Assembly: GCF_900110215.1 (NCBI RefSeq)
Contig: NZ_FOCX01000018.1
Coordinates: 18,031-82,030 of the forward strand
DNA from: Halorientalis persicus
GTDB lineage: Archaea; Halobacteriota; Halobacteria; Halobacteriales; Haloarculaceae
DNA length: 64,000 nt
Direction: 5' to 3'
Shown: piece by piece, positions 16,651 through 25,037 of the stretch
Position numbering within the stretch: the stretch's first letter is position 1
How the letters are laid out: every line of letters starts with the position of its first letter
Program-made: the position numbers and the translations under genes
The notes under the pieces: model-generated
Told to the model about the DNA's origin: nothing
Databases searched by the model: none
Seen by the model: the letters and a program-made list of their open reading frames with translations, nothing else

Positions 16651-16674
16651 GTTGTTACCAAACAAAATATTTAT
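16651..16674 (-). promoter_or_regulatory. Inverted-repeat operator, right copy
   Basis: GTTGTTACCAAACAAA followed by ATATTTAT. It is the reverse complement of the element at 16094-16114 with a few added bases. It covers the region where the TATA box of the minus-strand HTH gene should lie. Confidence 0.6.
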
Positions 16675-16791
16675 GGTGGTAGCGCCTTACCTATCTGGTA
16701 GGAACACCGGCTCTATTGGGCAATATTCTGTAGAAAGCTGCCCGCCTGCTAAGGACAGGCGAGCTGGGGTTCCAGACTGATTCAAGAACCC

Positions 16792-17067
16792 ATGGCAACG
16801 AACACACGCACTGCTGAAAACGCTTCCGTCCGGCCACAGTGGCTCTTCTGTGGGACGGACAAGACTGGCACCGATCATGTGTACAACACAGTTACTGACT
16901 CCGTCGTCGCAGTCGCGCCGGATGGCCACCGCGAACATGTCGCTGACCTCTCGGAGGCGAGTATCGACGAGTGGATGGCCTTCGTCGCTCAGAAACGCGG
17001 GTGGGCCGATCGACGTCTCTTCGAAACCTTCGGCGACGCACTAGCTGCTCGGGTGAGTAGAGTATGA
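16792..17067 (+). CDS. Small hypothetical plasmid-type protein
   Basis: A 91-residue protein with RPQWLFCGTDKTGTDHVYNT, a strand-rich centre (DSVVAVAPDGHREHVADL) and a helical C-terminus (SIDEWMAFVAQKRGW). Its stop overlaps the start of the next gene (ATGA), so the two form a small operon. The family is not recognised. The strand-turn-strand arrangement would suit a small binding protein. Confidence 0.7.
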   Translation: MATNTRTAENASVRPQWLFCGTDKTGTDHVYNTVTDSVVAVAPDGHREHVADLSEASIDEWMAFVAQKRGWADRRLFETFGDALAARVSRV

Positions 17068-17267
17068 CCGACTGTGTTGATACAGAGGCTCTCCAGCATC
17101 AGTTGGTCCAGGCGTACACTCGTGCTGTGCATCCCGATGTGATTGCCCATCTGCGGGCGGCGTTGGAAGAGTTCGACGACGAGCAGTTAGATGAGTTGGT
17201 AGAGTGTCCAACTTGTGGGCGACTTGGGATGGCTGAGCGGATTCAAGTGCACGACTGTCAGAGGTAG
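17064..17267 (+). CDS. Small zinc-finger-like protein
   Basis: A 67-residue protein with an N-terminal helical part (LQHQLVQAYTRAVHPDVIAH) and a C-terminal possible metal site formed by CPTC near residue 48 and the HDC near residue 63. It overlaps the preceding gene by four bases. It has the size and composition of small haloarchaeal zinc-finger proteins, most of which have no known role. Confidence 0.7.
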   Translation: MTDCVDTEALQHQLVQAYTRAVHPDVIAHLRAALEEFDDEQLDELVECPTCGRLGMAERIQVHDCQR

Positions 17268-17337
17268 AACTCAACGGCGGGGAGACCTATGAATATTTGA
17301 TTGATTACGGACACTCCCTAATCTATCCCGGCTTAGC

Positions 17338-17387
17338 GCGATAATCACTATCACAGACTGTCTCTGCGTTGTCCCCGACTACAACTG
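17338..17387 (+). repeat. Diverged repeat, copy 1 (partner at 24073-24124)
   Basis: The block opens with GCGCGATAATCAC and closes with GTCCCCGACTACAAC, with a variable middle of about 22 bases. The same outer parts occur at 24073-24124 at nearly the same spacing. It lies in the 253-base gap between two small genes. It may be one end of an old mobile element or a conserved gene end. Confidence 0.55.
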
Positions 17388-17520
17388 CCTTTAGGGCGTG
17401 CGCCCGAATTCAGGCGTTTCAGAAACGCCGATTCTGGCAATCGGATAAGCGCTACCTGCGACGCTACCTGCGACGAACATCTCTGACGATCAAATTGCCA
17501 TCACAGCCAACGCAATGCCA

Positions 17521-17673
17521 TCACTCGGGTGCAACGACAGTTTCACACCCAGGACACTCGGCCCAGATACCATCGGTTCCGTCATCTTTGGTGTATTCGA
17601 CGAGAACCCACGCTTCGGGGATGGACTCGCCACACTCCGGGCAGTGTCCGAGTGAGGGGGTGTCGGTGTTCAT
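17521..17673 (-). CDS. Small zinc-ribbon protein
   Basis: A 50-residue protein with two cysteine pairs, CPEC near residue 11 and CPGC near residue 41, separated by a beta-rich segment (AWVLVEYTKDDGTDGIWAE). This is a minimal zinc ribbon of a type abundant in haloarchaea. I chose the ATG at 17673 because the longer frame adds 20 residues without structure. Its role is unknown; binding of nucleic acid or protein is usual for such ribbons. Confidence 0.7.
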   Translation of the reverse strand: MNTDTPSLGHCPECGESIPEAWVLVEYTKDDGTDGIWAECPGCETVVAPE

Positions 17674-17832
17674 GCCAGAGGGTGGAAGGAGCGTGTGACA
17701 GAGTTCTTCCGGGTGTCTGTTTTTCACCCTCAAAGGTAAATTTTCGCCACGAACGATGCAGTGAGTCCCGTGGTTCTGGTGGGTGAAAGCTCCGCCAGGA
17801 TTAATTGGCTGTCACCGGAACTGAACATACGG

Positions 17833-17988
17833 ATGGGAGTCCGAACAGTCATCACGGGCCTGTTGCCCGGTGGGGGATCAGACGTCGTCGTCGAGTGCCG
17901 CAACTGTGGCACGACCGTGTCTCCGGGGACCGACGCGTGTCCGGACTGTGGCAGAGACCAATTCTGCCGCTACGAAATCCCGGAGTGA
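17833..17988 (+). CDS. Small zinc-ribbon protein
   Basis: A 51-residue protein, MGVRTVITGLLPGGG followed by CRNC and CPDC, a two-knuckle zinc ribbon. The ATG at 17833 was chosen over an upstream GTG at 17761. It is divergent from the zinc-ribbon gene at 17673, with about 160 bases between. The function is unknown. Confidence 0.6.
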   Translation: MGVRTVITGLLPGGGSDVVVECRNCGTTVSPGTDACPDCGRDQFCRYEIPE

Positions 17989-18079
17989 GTGGCCAACGGT
18001 GACGCGTGGGCTGCTATTGTGGAGGACTCAGATTCACGAGTAGGCGGGTGTAGTACATTTCTTGTCCCAAAATCGCCGC

Positions 18080-18649
18080 TCAGACGTCGAGTTCGTCTGT
18101 AACGGCGTCGATATCGGTGAGATGAGAGTCCGGCGGACACGCGTCGAGAATCGACGTGATAGTGGTCAGCGAGATGGGCCTGAAGTTCAACAGGTCAACT
18201 CCCACGTTGACCCGTTTTCTCTCGGAGTTGATCAGGGGATACTGCTGGAGGTCGTTGTTGTGGTGGTGGCCGTGCAGGACCCACCCGTCCCAGTTGTCGG
18301 GACCGTGCTCGGGGCGATGGGTGCAGTAGAACGTGTATCCATTGTGGCTGAGGACACACGAGTCGACGACCGGGAACGGCGCCTGACCGTCTGACAGCCC
18401 GACGTCGTGGTTCCCCTGCACGAGCAGGTCACCGCCCAGCGCATCCATTCGCTCAACGGTCTCGCGGCCGTCTTGCATATCCATCGCGACGTCCCCGAGA
18501 TGAATGACGACATCATCCGTCGAGACGACCTCGAAGTGCCGATTCAGCATCACCGTGTCCATCTCCCCTGGAGAGTTGAACGGGCGATCGCAGTACTCGA
18601 TGATGTTTGCGTGCCCAAAATGGTGGTCAGAGACAACAAATCGGGACAT
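18080..18649 (-). CDS. Calcineurin-like metallophosphoesterase
   Basis: A 189-residue phosphoesterase with all metal-binding motifs in order: DHHFGH at the start, HLGDVA, QGNHD, the histidine in CTHRP, and HGHHH. The start was set at 18649 (MSRFVVSDHHFGH), because the first metal ligands must lie just after strand 1. The length fits the compact YfcE-like group. The substrate cannot be inferred; relatives in phages and plasmids cleave cyclic phosphodiesters or nucleotides. It stands alone on the minus strand, divergent from the gene at 18864. Confidence 0.9.
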   Translation of the reverse strand: MSRFVVSDHHFGHANIIEYCDRPFNSPGEMDTVMLNRHFEVVSTDDVVIHLGDVAMDMQDGRETVERMDALGGDLLVQGNHDVGLSDGQAPFPVVDSCVLSHNGYTFYCTHRPEHGPDNWDGWVLHGHHHNNDLQQYPLINSERKRVNVGVDLLNFRPISLTTITSILDACPPDSHLTDIDAVTDELDV

Positions 18650-18863
18650 GTCCCGTCGTTTCGTCGAATCGGGGAAAAGCGCACCTGTGGTGTGAGAGAC
18701 AGTAACATTACGGCTTTCCTGACTCACCACAGAGCTTCCACCGTCGAGAATTGCAGGCCTTCCGGCCTGCTAGACTCACACGAGTGAGGAACCGAACCGC
18801 TGTCGAGGTGGCTCGTGTTGCACGAACAGTATGGCTTTCCTGCGAGCAGGTGAACATGAACAT

Positions 18864-19865
18864 ATGCCGTTCAGCGTCAGTTGGCACACGCTGCTTGACC
18901 ACGCCGACGAATTAGCCGACAAGGCGACACTCGTGACGCCCCTTACCCACACCGAGTTCCGCCTCTCGGACGTGCAGGAACACCGGATCATCATCGACTA
19001 CGTCCAGAAAGACGAGACCCGTCCACTCCAGCGCGAGCAGTTCAAGACACTGTTCCGCCGGATTCAGGACGAACCGACGAACGAGTTCGAGCTGGACCGA
19101 TTGCCGCCAGACGCCGACCCGTACGCGGCGGTGTTCTCGTTGCATCCCCGCTTCGAGATCGACGAAGATGCTGGCCTCATCCGCGAGTCCGAAGATGCAC
19201 TCGGCACGCAGGTTCTCGAAGACGGGACTGCCGACAGTGACGGTGACGAGGAACCACGTCAGGAACCGGACCTCCAGGTCTACAGTGACGCACTCCTGTT
19301 GACGGACACGCTTGAACGTCACGAAATGGCCGACCTGACCGACGTGGAGACGGACGCGCTGGTCAACCTCTATACGAGTCTCTCGGACGTCCAGCGCAGC
19401 GCCGACGACCTCCGGAAAGAGATCGCCGACGTATTGTTGTCGCGATTGCACCACGACCGGCCGGTCAGCGGGCAGTTTGGCTCCGTCCAGCGGACGAGTC
19501 GGCGGCAGCGAACGCTCAAAGACGAGGAGACGGTGCTGAACGCACTCGAAGCCGCCGGGATCGATCGCGATCAGGTCACCAGCGTCGACCGCGACAAGGT
19601 CGACGACGCCCTGGAGGTGACCGACCTCTCGGAGTCGGACCTCTACGAGATCGAGACTACCGAATACGTCCGCAAAGCCGACGTTGACGAGGAGACCAAG
19701 GAAACCCGCCTTCAGGGGCTGAAAGACCGCCTCGCCGCCAGCGACGAAGACAACGAGGAGGTTCAGCAACTACAAGCCGAAATCGAAGAACTCGAGAACC
19801 GGATCGAAGAGCTCACGTCATTCTCCTCCGGGACTGCTTACCATACCGAAACACAGCGTGGGTAA
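18864..19865 (+). CDS. Hypothetical protein with C-terminal coiled coil
   Basis: A 333-residue acidic protein starting at the ATG at 18864 (MPFSVSWHTLLDHADELAD). The first 120 residues are a mixed alpha-beta domain (RIIIDYVQKDETRPLQREQF), the centre is helical (VNLYTSLSDVQRSADDLRKE), and the last 40 residues form a coiled coil (QQLQAEIEELENRIEELTSF). A basic, glycine-poor loop (GSVQRTSRRQRTLKDEET) could bind nucleic acid. It looks like a conserved plasmid or provirus protein of haloarchaea, but I cannot name it. Confidence 0.75.
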   Translation: MPFSVSWHTLLDHADELADKATLVTPLTHTEFRLSDVQEHRIIIDYVQKDETRPLQREQFKTLFRRIQDEPTNEFELDRLPPDADPYAAVFSLHPRFEIDEDAGLIRESEDALGTQVLEDGTADSDGDEEPRQEPDLQVYSDALLLTDTLERHEMADLTDVETDALVNLYTSLSDVQRSADDLRKEIADVLLSRLHHDRPVSGQFGSVQRTSRRQRTLKDEETVLNALEAAGIDRDQVTSVDRDKVDDALEVTDLSESDLYEIETTEYVRKADVDEETKETRLQGLKDRLAASDEDNEEVQQLQAEIEELENRIEELTSFSSGTAYHTETQRG

Positions 19866-20092
19866 CACGCTCGATATGCGCTGTCTCGTTCACTCGGCAT
19901 TGCTGGCAGGTTCTGAGTCGCCCTGCTGCAAACGCTACTGATAGGTTAGTTCCCTTTCCTGTCTGACAGATACGTGTCAGAGAAAGTATAGTAGCGGTTC
20001 GTACTCATCGGCTACGGTGGACCGGGCGAATCAACCGCGCATCGGTTGGAAGCCCCGGTTGAGACACCCTCTCATTTCGACTGTCCCTTGGG

Positions 20093-20362
20093 TCAGAGGT
20101 ACTGGTCTTCCCAGTCGCGACGAGCCTCGAGTTCCCGTTGGCCACGGGTGGTCACGATGTAGTAGTTGGTCCGGCGATCCTGTTCGCCCTTCTCGAGGAG
20201 ACCTTTTTCGACGAGAGTATCGAGATTCGGGTACAGCCGGCCATGATGGATCTCTTTCTCGTAGTCGTCCTCAAGTTCGTCTTTGATCGCCAGGCCATGC
20301 GGTTCGTCTTGCCCAGCAACAACGTACAGGAGGTCACGCTGGAATCCCGTTAGATCGTACAT
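20093..20362 (-). CDS. PadR-family transcriptional regulator
   Basis: An 89-residue winged-helix protein of the PadR type: MYDLTGFQRDLLYVVAG, EPHGLAIKDEL, then GRLYPNLDTLVEKGLLEKG and a wing RRTNYYIVTTRGQRELEAR. The start at 20362 is the normal family start; a frame 11 residues longer is less likely. PadR proteins repress genes by binding palindromes near promoters. It is probably autoregulated, although I see no clear operator. Confidence 0.92.
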   Translation of the reverse strand: MYDLTGFQRDLLYVVAGQDEPHGLAIKDELEDDYEKEIHHGRLYPNLDTLVEKGLLEKGEQDRRTNYYIVTTRGQRELEARRDWEDQYL

Positions 20363-20606
20363 TTCATTCCACGCATATAGAGAATATGACATCAATGTTG
20401 GGGGTTAGAAGGGTTGAGGAGACGCTGGAAAGGTCCCGAGTCGCGCGATAATCTCGATCGACTCCCACCGACCACAGCGAAACAGCGGCATATGACTGTG
20501 TATTGGCAGGTGAGCTGATGAGAGATAGAGAGTATGAAGTCAGCACGGCGCTCACCTTCATTCCACGCTCTCTCGAATGAATCGGCTGCTCACTGCGTGT
20601 GCACAG

Positions 20607-20873
20607 TTAGCGGTGTGACTCGATCTCGATGATCGGTGATCCCTGTTCGTCGGCATCGATAGTGACCGTTGTTGTATCTGCTTCGAATCGGAGTATCATA
20701 TTCTGATTTCCCTCTTGAAACAGTCTATCAAGGCCATCAGGGTTGATGTCATTGCTTATGATCCAATCTTGCTCAAGGACTCCCTCGTGATGTGCCAATG
20801 CCACCGCTCTCACAACAGCCATGCTAAGTGATTCGCCTTCTTCAGGTTCGTAGCGATAATTTTCATCCATCAT
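20607..20873 (-). CDS. HalOD1 output-domain protein
   Basis: An 88-residue stand-alone HalOD1 domain. It shows the family pattern ESLSMAVVRAVALAHHEG, then the ND-INPDGLDRLF region and a final pair of strands (NMILRFEADTTTVTIDADEQ). HalOD1 is found almost only in haloarchaea and is thought to be an output module of signalling proteins, but its molecular task is not settled. It has its own upstream region of about 190 bases. Confidence 0.88.
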   Translation of the reverse strand: MMDENYRYEPEEGESLSMAVVRAVALAHHEGVLEQDWIISNDINPDGLDRLFQEGNQNMILRFEADTTTVTIDADEQGSPIIEIESHR

Positions 20874-21064
20874 TATTTAAACGGTGTCCAAAGGAATAAA
20901 CAGTGGCTTCAGTCATTGATTCGACCGATACGCGGTCTCTTACATCTACCCCACAACATGGAGTCGATTACCTGCAAGAGACGCGCGCTGTGTTCTGACA
21001 ACCTTCGTATATTGCAAGCAGAGATAACAAATCGACGTTAGCGTCGGATACACCCGATTGTCAC

Positions 21065-21244
21065 TCATTTCTGATCTGCTAACTGGATGGTGTCACTCTC
21101 CGGAGATCGTATCCACATGGTTTTGAGGTCCTCGTCGGCCGCGTCTTTTGGATAAAAAACGTAGATGTTGTCCTCGTCGTATTCCCCGAACTGTACCACA
21201 TCAAGATTGTTTCGTTCAGCATCATATTCATCCGTGGGTGCCAT
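21065..21244 (-). CDS. Small acidic haloarchaeal protein
   Basis: A 59-residue protein, MAPTDEYDAERNNLDVVQFG at the N-terminus, then DNIYVFYPKDAADEDLKTMW and SDTIQL. This looks like the short DUF7511-type proteins common in haloarchaea. The ATG at 21244 begins one base after the end of the UPF0058 gene, so the two are likely co-transcribed. The function is unknown. Confidence 0.7.
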   Translation of the reverse strand: MAPTDEYDAERNNLDVVQFGEYDEDNIYVFYPKDAADEDLKTMWIRSPESDTIQLADQK

Positions 21245-21245
21245 A

Positions 21246-21500
21246 CTAGAATGGGGGAGACAACTCAGTAGTGCTACTATGCGTCTGCTGATGGTGTTTG
21301 TCAATTACTTGGCAGCAGCGACTCGATAAGAGTTTGACTGCGGTTGCGTGTGCGTCTTTGCTTCGGTGGATGTCCTTCGGACGAGTCGGTTGTGTTTTGT
21401 AGTGAACAAAGACACCATCAGGTATCGATTCGTCTCGTGTGAGATGCTCCCCCACTTTGAACAGCAACCCGTGGAGGTGGATGAACTCCTGGTGTTTCAT
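21246..21500 (-). CDS. UPF0058 family protein
   Basis: An 84-residue protein starting at 21500 with MKHQEFIHLHGLLFKVGEHL, the signature of UPF0058. It continues TRPKDIHRSKDAHATAVKLL, also typical of the family. UPF0058 proteins are small, helical and conserved in euryarchaea, without a known role. The gene is immediately upstream of the small acidic protein gene at 21244. The C-terminal tail is rich in H, Q, S and T. Confidence 0.82.
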   Translation of the reverse strand: MKHQEFIHLHGLLFKVGEHLTRDESIPDGVFVHYKTQPTRPKDIHRSKDAHATAVKLLSSRCCQVIDKHHQQTHSSTTELSPPF

Positions 21501-21640
21501 TATACAAGACAACACACCAGCGTACAAAAGCTAATTTTCCAATTGGGTGTCGTATTCTCAGGCATCTCTATTTTAGAACGCTCATACGCTACGTATTCAC
21601 GAAATACTGAGTGAACCAACTTTGTGGAGTCAATAGAACG

Positions 21641-21711
21641 TCTGCACTGACCGAATCAGACGACCCCGATTCTCGGTGTGCGACGTGCAAGACTCGCGCT
21701 GTGTATTTCGC
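21641..21711 (-). repeat. Diverged repeat, copy 2 (partner at 14730-14799)
   Basis: In the minus-strand frame this stretch encodes AKYTARVLHVAHRESGSSD, the counterpart of AEYRAHNQHVKHRESETFD at 14730-14799. No start or usable stop surrounds it. It is the only structure I can support in the 340 bases between 21501 and 21840. Confidence 0.5.
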
Positions 21712-21840
21712 ATGACAAGCTGTGACTGTGTCTATTTTCTTATGAGTGTATTACTCAATTCGATCACTCGGTTTGCACCTGTTCCCATATGTTCACACAA
21801 AGGGGAACAACTTATCAGACCAGGCTGCCTATCCCTAGCT

Positions 21841-22152
21841 ATGAGTCAGGAATCGCTCGACGACACGATCAAATTCCGTGCTGGCCCGATCAAAGAGGCG
21901 GCAACCGAGTTGGATGCTGTCCATTTGGGCGGGATCAATATTAGCGAACTCGCACGTGAGGGACTCACCCAGATGCTTCGTCGAGCGATGACTGACGACG
22001 ACAAGATCGCGATTTACGAGCGCTATTCGGCGGGCGAACTCTCGGAGGATGCTGCTCGAGTCCTCCTTGGTGAGGAGTTCGACCGCCTCGAAGAAGATAT
22101 CGACGCCTTCCGCGAGGCCGCCGAGGACGATACCAGCGACTATCTCGTCTAG
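21841..22152 (+). CDS. Antitoxin-like protein, partner of the PIN protein
   Basis: A 103-residue protein directly before a PIN-type gene, with zero bases between its stop and the next ATG. The N-terminal half may be a ribbon-helix-helix (DDTIKFRAGPIKEAATEL, then ISELAREGLTQMLRR). The centre has IYERYSAGELSEDAARVLL, which recalls UPF0175-type antitoxins. The acidic C-terminus could wrap the toxin. The ATG at 21841 was chosen because the longer frame upstream covers cysteine-rich, non-conserved sequence. Confidence 0.78.
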   Translation: MSQESLDDTIKFRAGPIKEAATELDAVHLGGINISELAREGLTQMLRRAMTDDDKIAIYERYSAGELSEDAARVLLGEEFDRLEEDIDAFREAAEDDTSDYLV

Positions 22153-22758
22153 ATGGCTGGTGACGACACACGGTATCCGATCCTCGTTGACACGGATACC
22201 CTGATTGCCGTTGCGACCAGTTCGCTGTGGACCCATATCACTGAGAACGTCGGCCTCACAACGACCAACGTCTGCAAACAGGAACTCGAGCGGCACGTCG
22301 AGGAAACGCGCGAGACTGCACCGGAGGGAAGTCGCCCCTACCGGCTCCATCACGGGAGCCGGGCAGCGCTTGATGCGCTTGCGGATAAGGACATCCCGCT
22401 CACCCAGGTGACCAGCGTGCCCCGGCCTCACGGAGCGGACGCCGGCGAGGAATCGCTCCGACAGGAAGTGGCACAGAATCCGGACGCTATCGACTACGTT
22501 ATTTTGATGGACGCGGCAGGCCGACGCTCGATTCGCCGCGCTGTTGACGACCAAGACGAAGACATTCGTGTCCTGGCACCGCCGTTTCTGTTCTACATCC
22601 TCTACGATAACGACCTCATATCTCGTGGTGAGTTCTGTGAAGCCTGCGGTGAACTGTTGGAACGTGAGGGCTGGACCGGATACAACGCCGTGAAAGCTGC
22701 GTGGGAGGGAATTCCGATCGATTGCAGTGACATTCTGGACGATGATCTCCTTCCCTGA
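22153..22758 (+). CDS. PIN-like domain protein, probable toxin
   Basis: A 201-residue protein. The start PILVDTDTLIAVATSSLW gives the first PIN acidic residue(s), NVCKQELERH the second acidic site, and the region DYVILMDAAGRRS a further candidate aspartate. It is translated right after the antitoxin-like gene, and the integrase gene follows 9 bases later. VapC-type PIN toxins cleave tRNA or rRNA. The length is greater than a minimal VapC (about 130), with an extra C-terminal helical part (FYILYDNDLISRGEFCEACG). A regulator of the integrase is an alternative given the gene order. Confidence 0.75.
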   Translation: MAGDDTRYPILVDTDTLIAVATSSLWTHITENVGLTTTNVCKQELERHVEETRETAPEGSRPYRLHHGSRAALDALADKDIPLTQVTSVPRPHGADAGEESLRQEVAQNPDAIDYVILMDAAGRRSIRRAVDDQDEDIRVLAPPFLFYILYDNDLISRGEFCEACGELLEREGWTGYNAVKAAWEGIPIDCSDILDDDLLP

Positions 22759-22767
22759 CGAACTCGA

Positions 22768-24012
22768 ATGGATCGGAACACCGCAGCGAGACGCGATCGC
22801 TCGACACCGCTGGTGGATTCGTTCGAGCGGTATCTCCGGGACAAGGGGAAAGGCCGTCGAGGGAACAGCGGAAACTACCGACGCAACGCAGCTCGCGAAC
22901 TCGAACGATTCGCCGAGTGGACTGTCGGGAACCGTGGCGGTGATGACTGGAGTGGCATCGTCACTGACGCCGTCGACCGCGACCCTACGTTTGAGGACCT
23001 CGCCGAGTGCGTGTTCCGGCGGTACGCCCGACACCTCACCAGTGACCGCGGGCTCAAGGAGAACACTATCCAGACGTATTACAACTACATTTCAGCCTGG
23101 TGTGGGTGGTGCGTCAACGAGGGGTATCTTGACGCGCATTTAGCACAACGGTCGAGCGCGATGGCACCGCTCCCCGACGATGACGGCCGAAAGCCAGGGG
23201 ATCAGCAGGTCTGGACGTCTGAGCAGCGCCACGGCCTCACCCGCCACGTTGACGAACGAGCACAAGATGCACTCGAGACGTACACAACACTTCCGGAGGA
23301 TGCTGGCCGCCTCGACACGCAGCGAGCACGCTACGAGGCGCTGAAGGCGACTCGTGACCGTGCACTCGTTTACGTTCTCGCGTACACCGCTGTCCGTGTC
23401 GGGGAACTGCTCCGGGATCCGAACGATACGCGCCGACGTGGTGTTCGGTGGAGCGAGGTATCGTTTGCTGACGAGGGTATGGACGTCTACCGGAAGAAAC
23501 AGCAGTGAGACGTTGCGAGTCTCCCAGAGCCGGTAATTTCCCCACTGCGGAGCTATCGACGGCTGCTGGAACCACCAACCGAACGGTGGCCAGTATTCCC
23601 CACGTTCGGCCAGCGGACCCTCGCGAGGCTCGTGCAGGACGAACTGGCGGATCGAGTAGGAGACCCGGATGCAATCAACGAGTACCGTGACGAGTACGCC
23701 CGTGACCTCTTACTGGCTCTCGATGAAGGTATTCGCCCGCCCTCGTTGACGACAGACGGAGCCCGCTCGATTCTCCAGCGGCTATCAGATGAGGCGGAGA
23801 TCGAGATCGACCACCCGAAACACGAGTACCTCGCTCCGCATGGCGGTCGACGGGGAATGGGAGAAGTCCTCGTCCGAGGGTTCGGGTATACGGTCGCAGC
23901 CCGGTATCTCGATAACTCGGAGAAGATGGTTCGTGAACGCTACTCTCACATTGAGGCCGACGAACTGGGTGATATAGCGACGGAAGCGATCAACGAGATG
24001 GATTCCGTTTGA
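22768..24012 (+). pseudogene. Tyrosine recombinase/integrase broken by an in-frame TGA
   Basis: A 414-codon frame containing the features of a phage-type integrase. There is an N-terminal SAM-like domain (VDSFERYLRDKGKGRRG to YYNYISAWCGWCVN), the first catalytic arginine in YTAVRVGELLRD, then H-x-x-R in PHGGRRGMG and the nucleophile tyrosine in RERYSHIE. A TGA at 23506-23508, after YRKKQQ, interrupts it; the frame continues unchanged (DVASLPEPVISPLRSYRRL). A single base change, TGG to TGA, explains this. As written, the protein would lose the catalytic C-terminus. The gene ends the PIN toxin-antitoxin operon. I see no tRNA gene or clear attachment repeat beside it. Confidence 0.88.
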
Positions 24013-24072
24013 ACTGGCGGAGAGTCAATCTGTGCTCGCCAGTGGTGCCACTGGGTTAGACCAATTGGACTC

Positions 24073-24124
24073 GCGCGATAATCACGACCAGAACGTGACT
24101 CACTTTGCCGTCCCCGACTACAAC
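24073..24124 (+). repeat. Diverged repeat, copy 2 (partner at 17338-17387)
   Basis: GCGCGATAATCAC at the left and GTCCCCGACTACAAC at the right, with a variable middle, just downstream of the broken integrase. A weaker match to the left part only (GCGCGATAATC) is at 20443-20453. The copies could mark the ends of a past insertion. Confidence 0.55.
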
Positions 24125-24239
24125 CAAGTCGAACGAGCAAACCCATATCAACAGACAGTAAAGGTTGAATAGGTTTGTCAAGAACTCCCGGCTGGACGCT
24201 CCAAGTGAATCAGTTCAACATTGTCGGAATTAATGTCAT

Positions 24240-25037
24240 TTACTGTTGCTTGTGGCTCTTGAGGGCGTCCTCGGATTCCTTCTCGCTGTAAACGAGGTCG
24301 TCGCTGTAGAACTCGCTCTCAGCCCAGATGAGCGAGAGATCGTATCTATCGGCCATCACATTTTCGGCATGGAGATAGCCACCGTCGCCGGTGACCAGCT
24401 TGTCGACTTCACCCGATTTCGCCAGATAGACCGCATCCAGCAGAATGCAGAAGTCCTCCTCTTGGATCCAGCCGTCGGTGGCGTACTCGATGTCCTCGCG
24501 GGTCTTCTGCATCTCGTGATATTGGGACTTCTCTATCCGCATCTGGCTGAGGAGGGATCCCTTGTTCTCCTCGCTCGTATAGAGAATCCGATCTACCAAG
24601 TCCCGTACAGCGGCCTTGACCTGCCGCTCTACAAGGGCCCGTTCCTCGAAGTAGTCCTCAATGAACTCCGCCACCTGCGGTTCGGCCTGCTTGCGTATCT
24701 CGAAGTGGTCGATGACGGCATCAACCACCCCGTCAATTGTGAGCCCATCCATCGCGAGACGGCTCACCTTCCGGTGGAATCGGGGTAGTTTCTTCTCAAC
24801 GTCATTACGAATCTGTCTGTATCTCCCCTCTACGGCATCGACAGATATGTCGAACTCCGACGGATCGTCAGGCATCGGAGGGTCACCGTCTTCTCGGTTG
24901 CAGTACTCGTACAGGACGGCCTCGCTCGCGTATAACCGATTGTTCTCAAACAGCGGTGTGACGTCTCTATGCCATCTATCGTGGAAGAACGTCAGCCCGA
25001 TAAGGCAATTAGTGTCAATGAAGTATCGCGGCATCAA
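24240..25037 (-). CDS. PIN-like nuclease protein
   Basis: A 265-residue protein. It starts MPRYFIDTNCLIGLTFFHD with the first PIN aspartate, has an acidic residue in EAVLYEYCNRE, and near the end EEDFCILLDAVYLAKSGEVD followed by KLVTGDGGYLH, which supplies the remaining acidic positions. The centre (residues 90-190) is a long helical insertion. The start overlaps the stop of the upstream gene by four bases. The pair may form a toxin-antitoxin or a defence accessory module beside the Argonaute operon. PIN nucleases usually act on RNA. Confidence 0.78.
   Translation of the reverse strand: MMPRYFIDTNCLIGLTFFHDRWHRDVTPLFENNRLYASEAVLYEYCNREDGDPPMPDDPSEFDISVDAVEGRYRQIRNDVEKKLPRFHRKVSRLAMDGLTIDGVVDAVIDHFEIRKQAEPQVAEFIEDYFEERALVERQVKAAVRDLVDRILYTSEENKGSLLSQMRIEKSQYHEMQKTREDIEYATDGWIQEEDFCILLDAVYLAKSGEVDKLVTGDGGYLHAENVMADRYDLSLIWAESEFYSDDLVYSEKESEDALKSHKQQ

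Noticed and set aside
18912..19769. 285-codon minus-strand frame
   Set aside because: It is opposite the coiled-coil protein gene at 18864-19865, whose codon pattern is clearly the real one.
21835..23034. 399-codon minus-strand frame across the toxin-antitoxin and integrase genes
   Set aside because: It covers three genes on the other strand that have recognisable domains, so it is a shadow.
24013..24239. tRNA-type attachment site after the integrase
   Set aside because: No cloverleaf or TpsiC-like sequence could be found in this interval, and there is no duplicated tRNA end.
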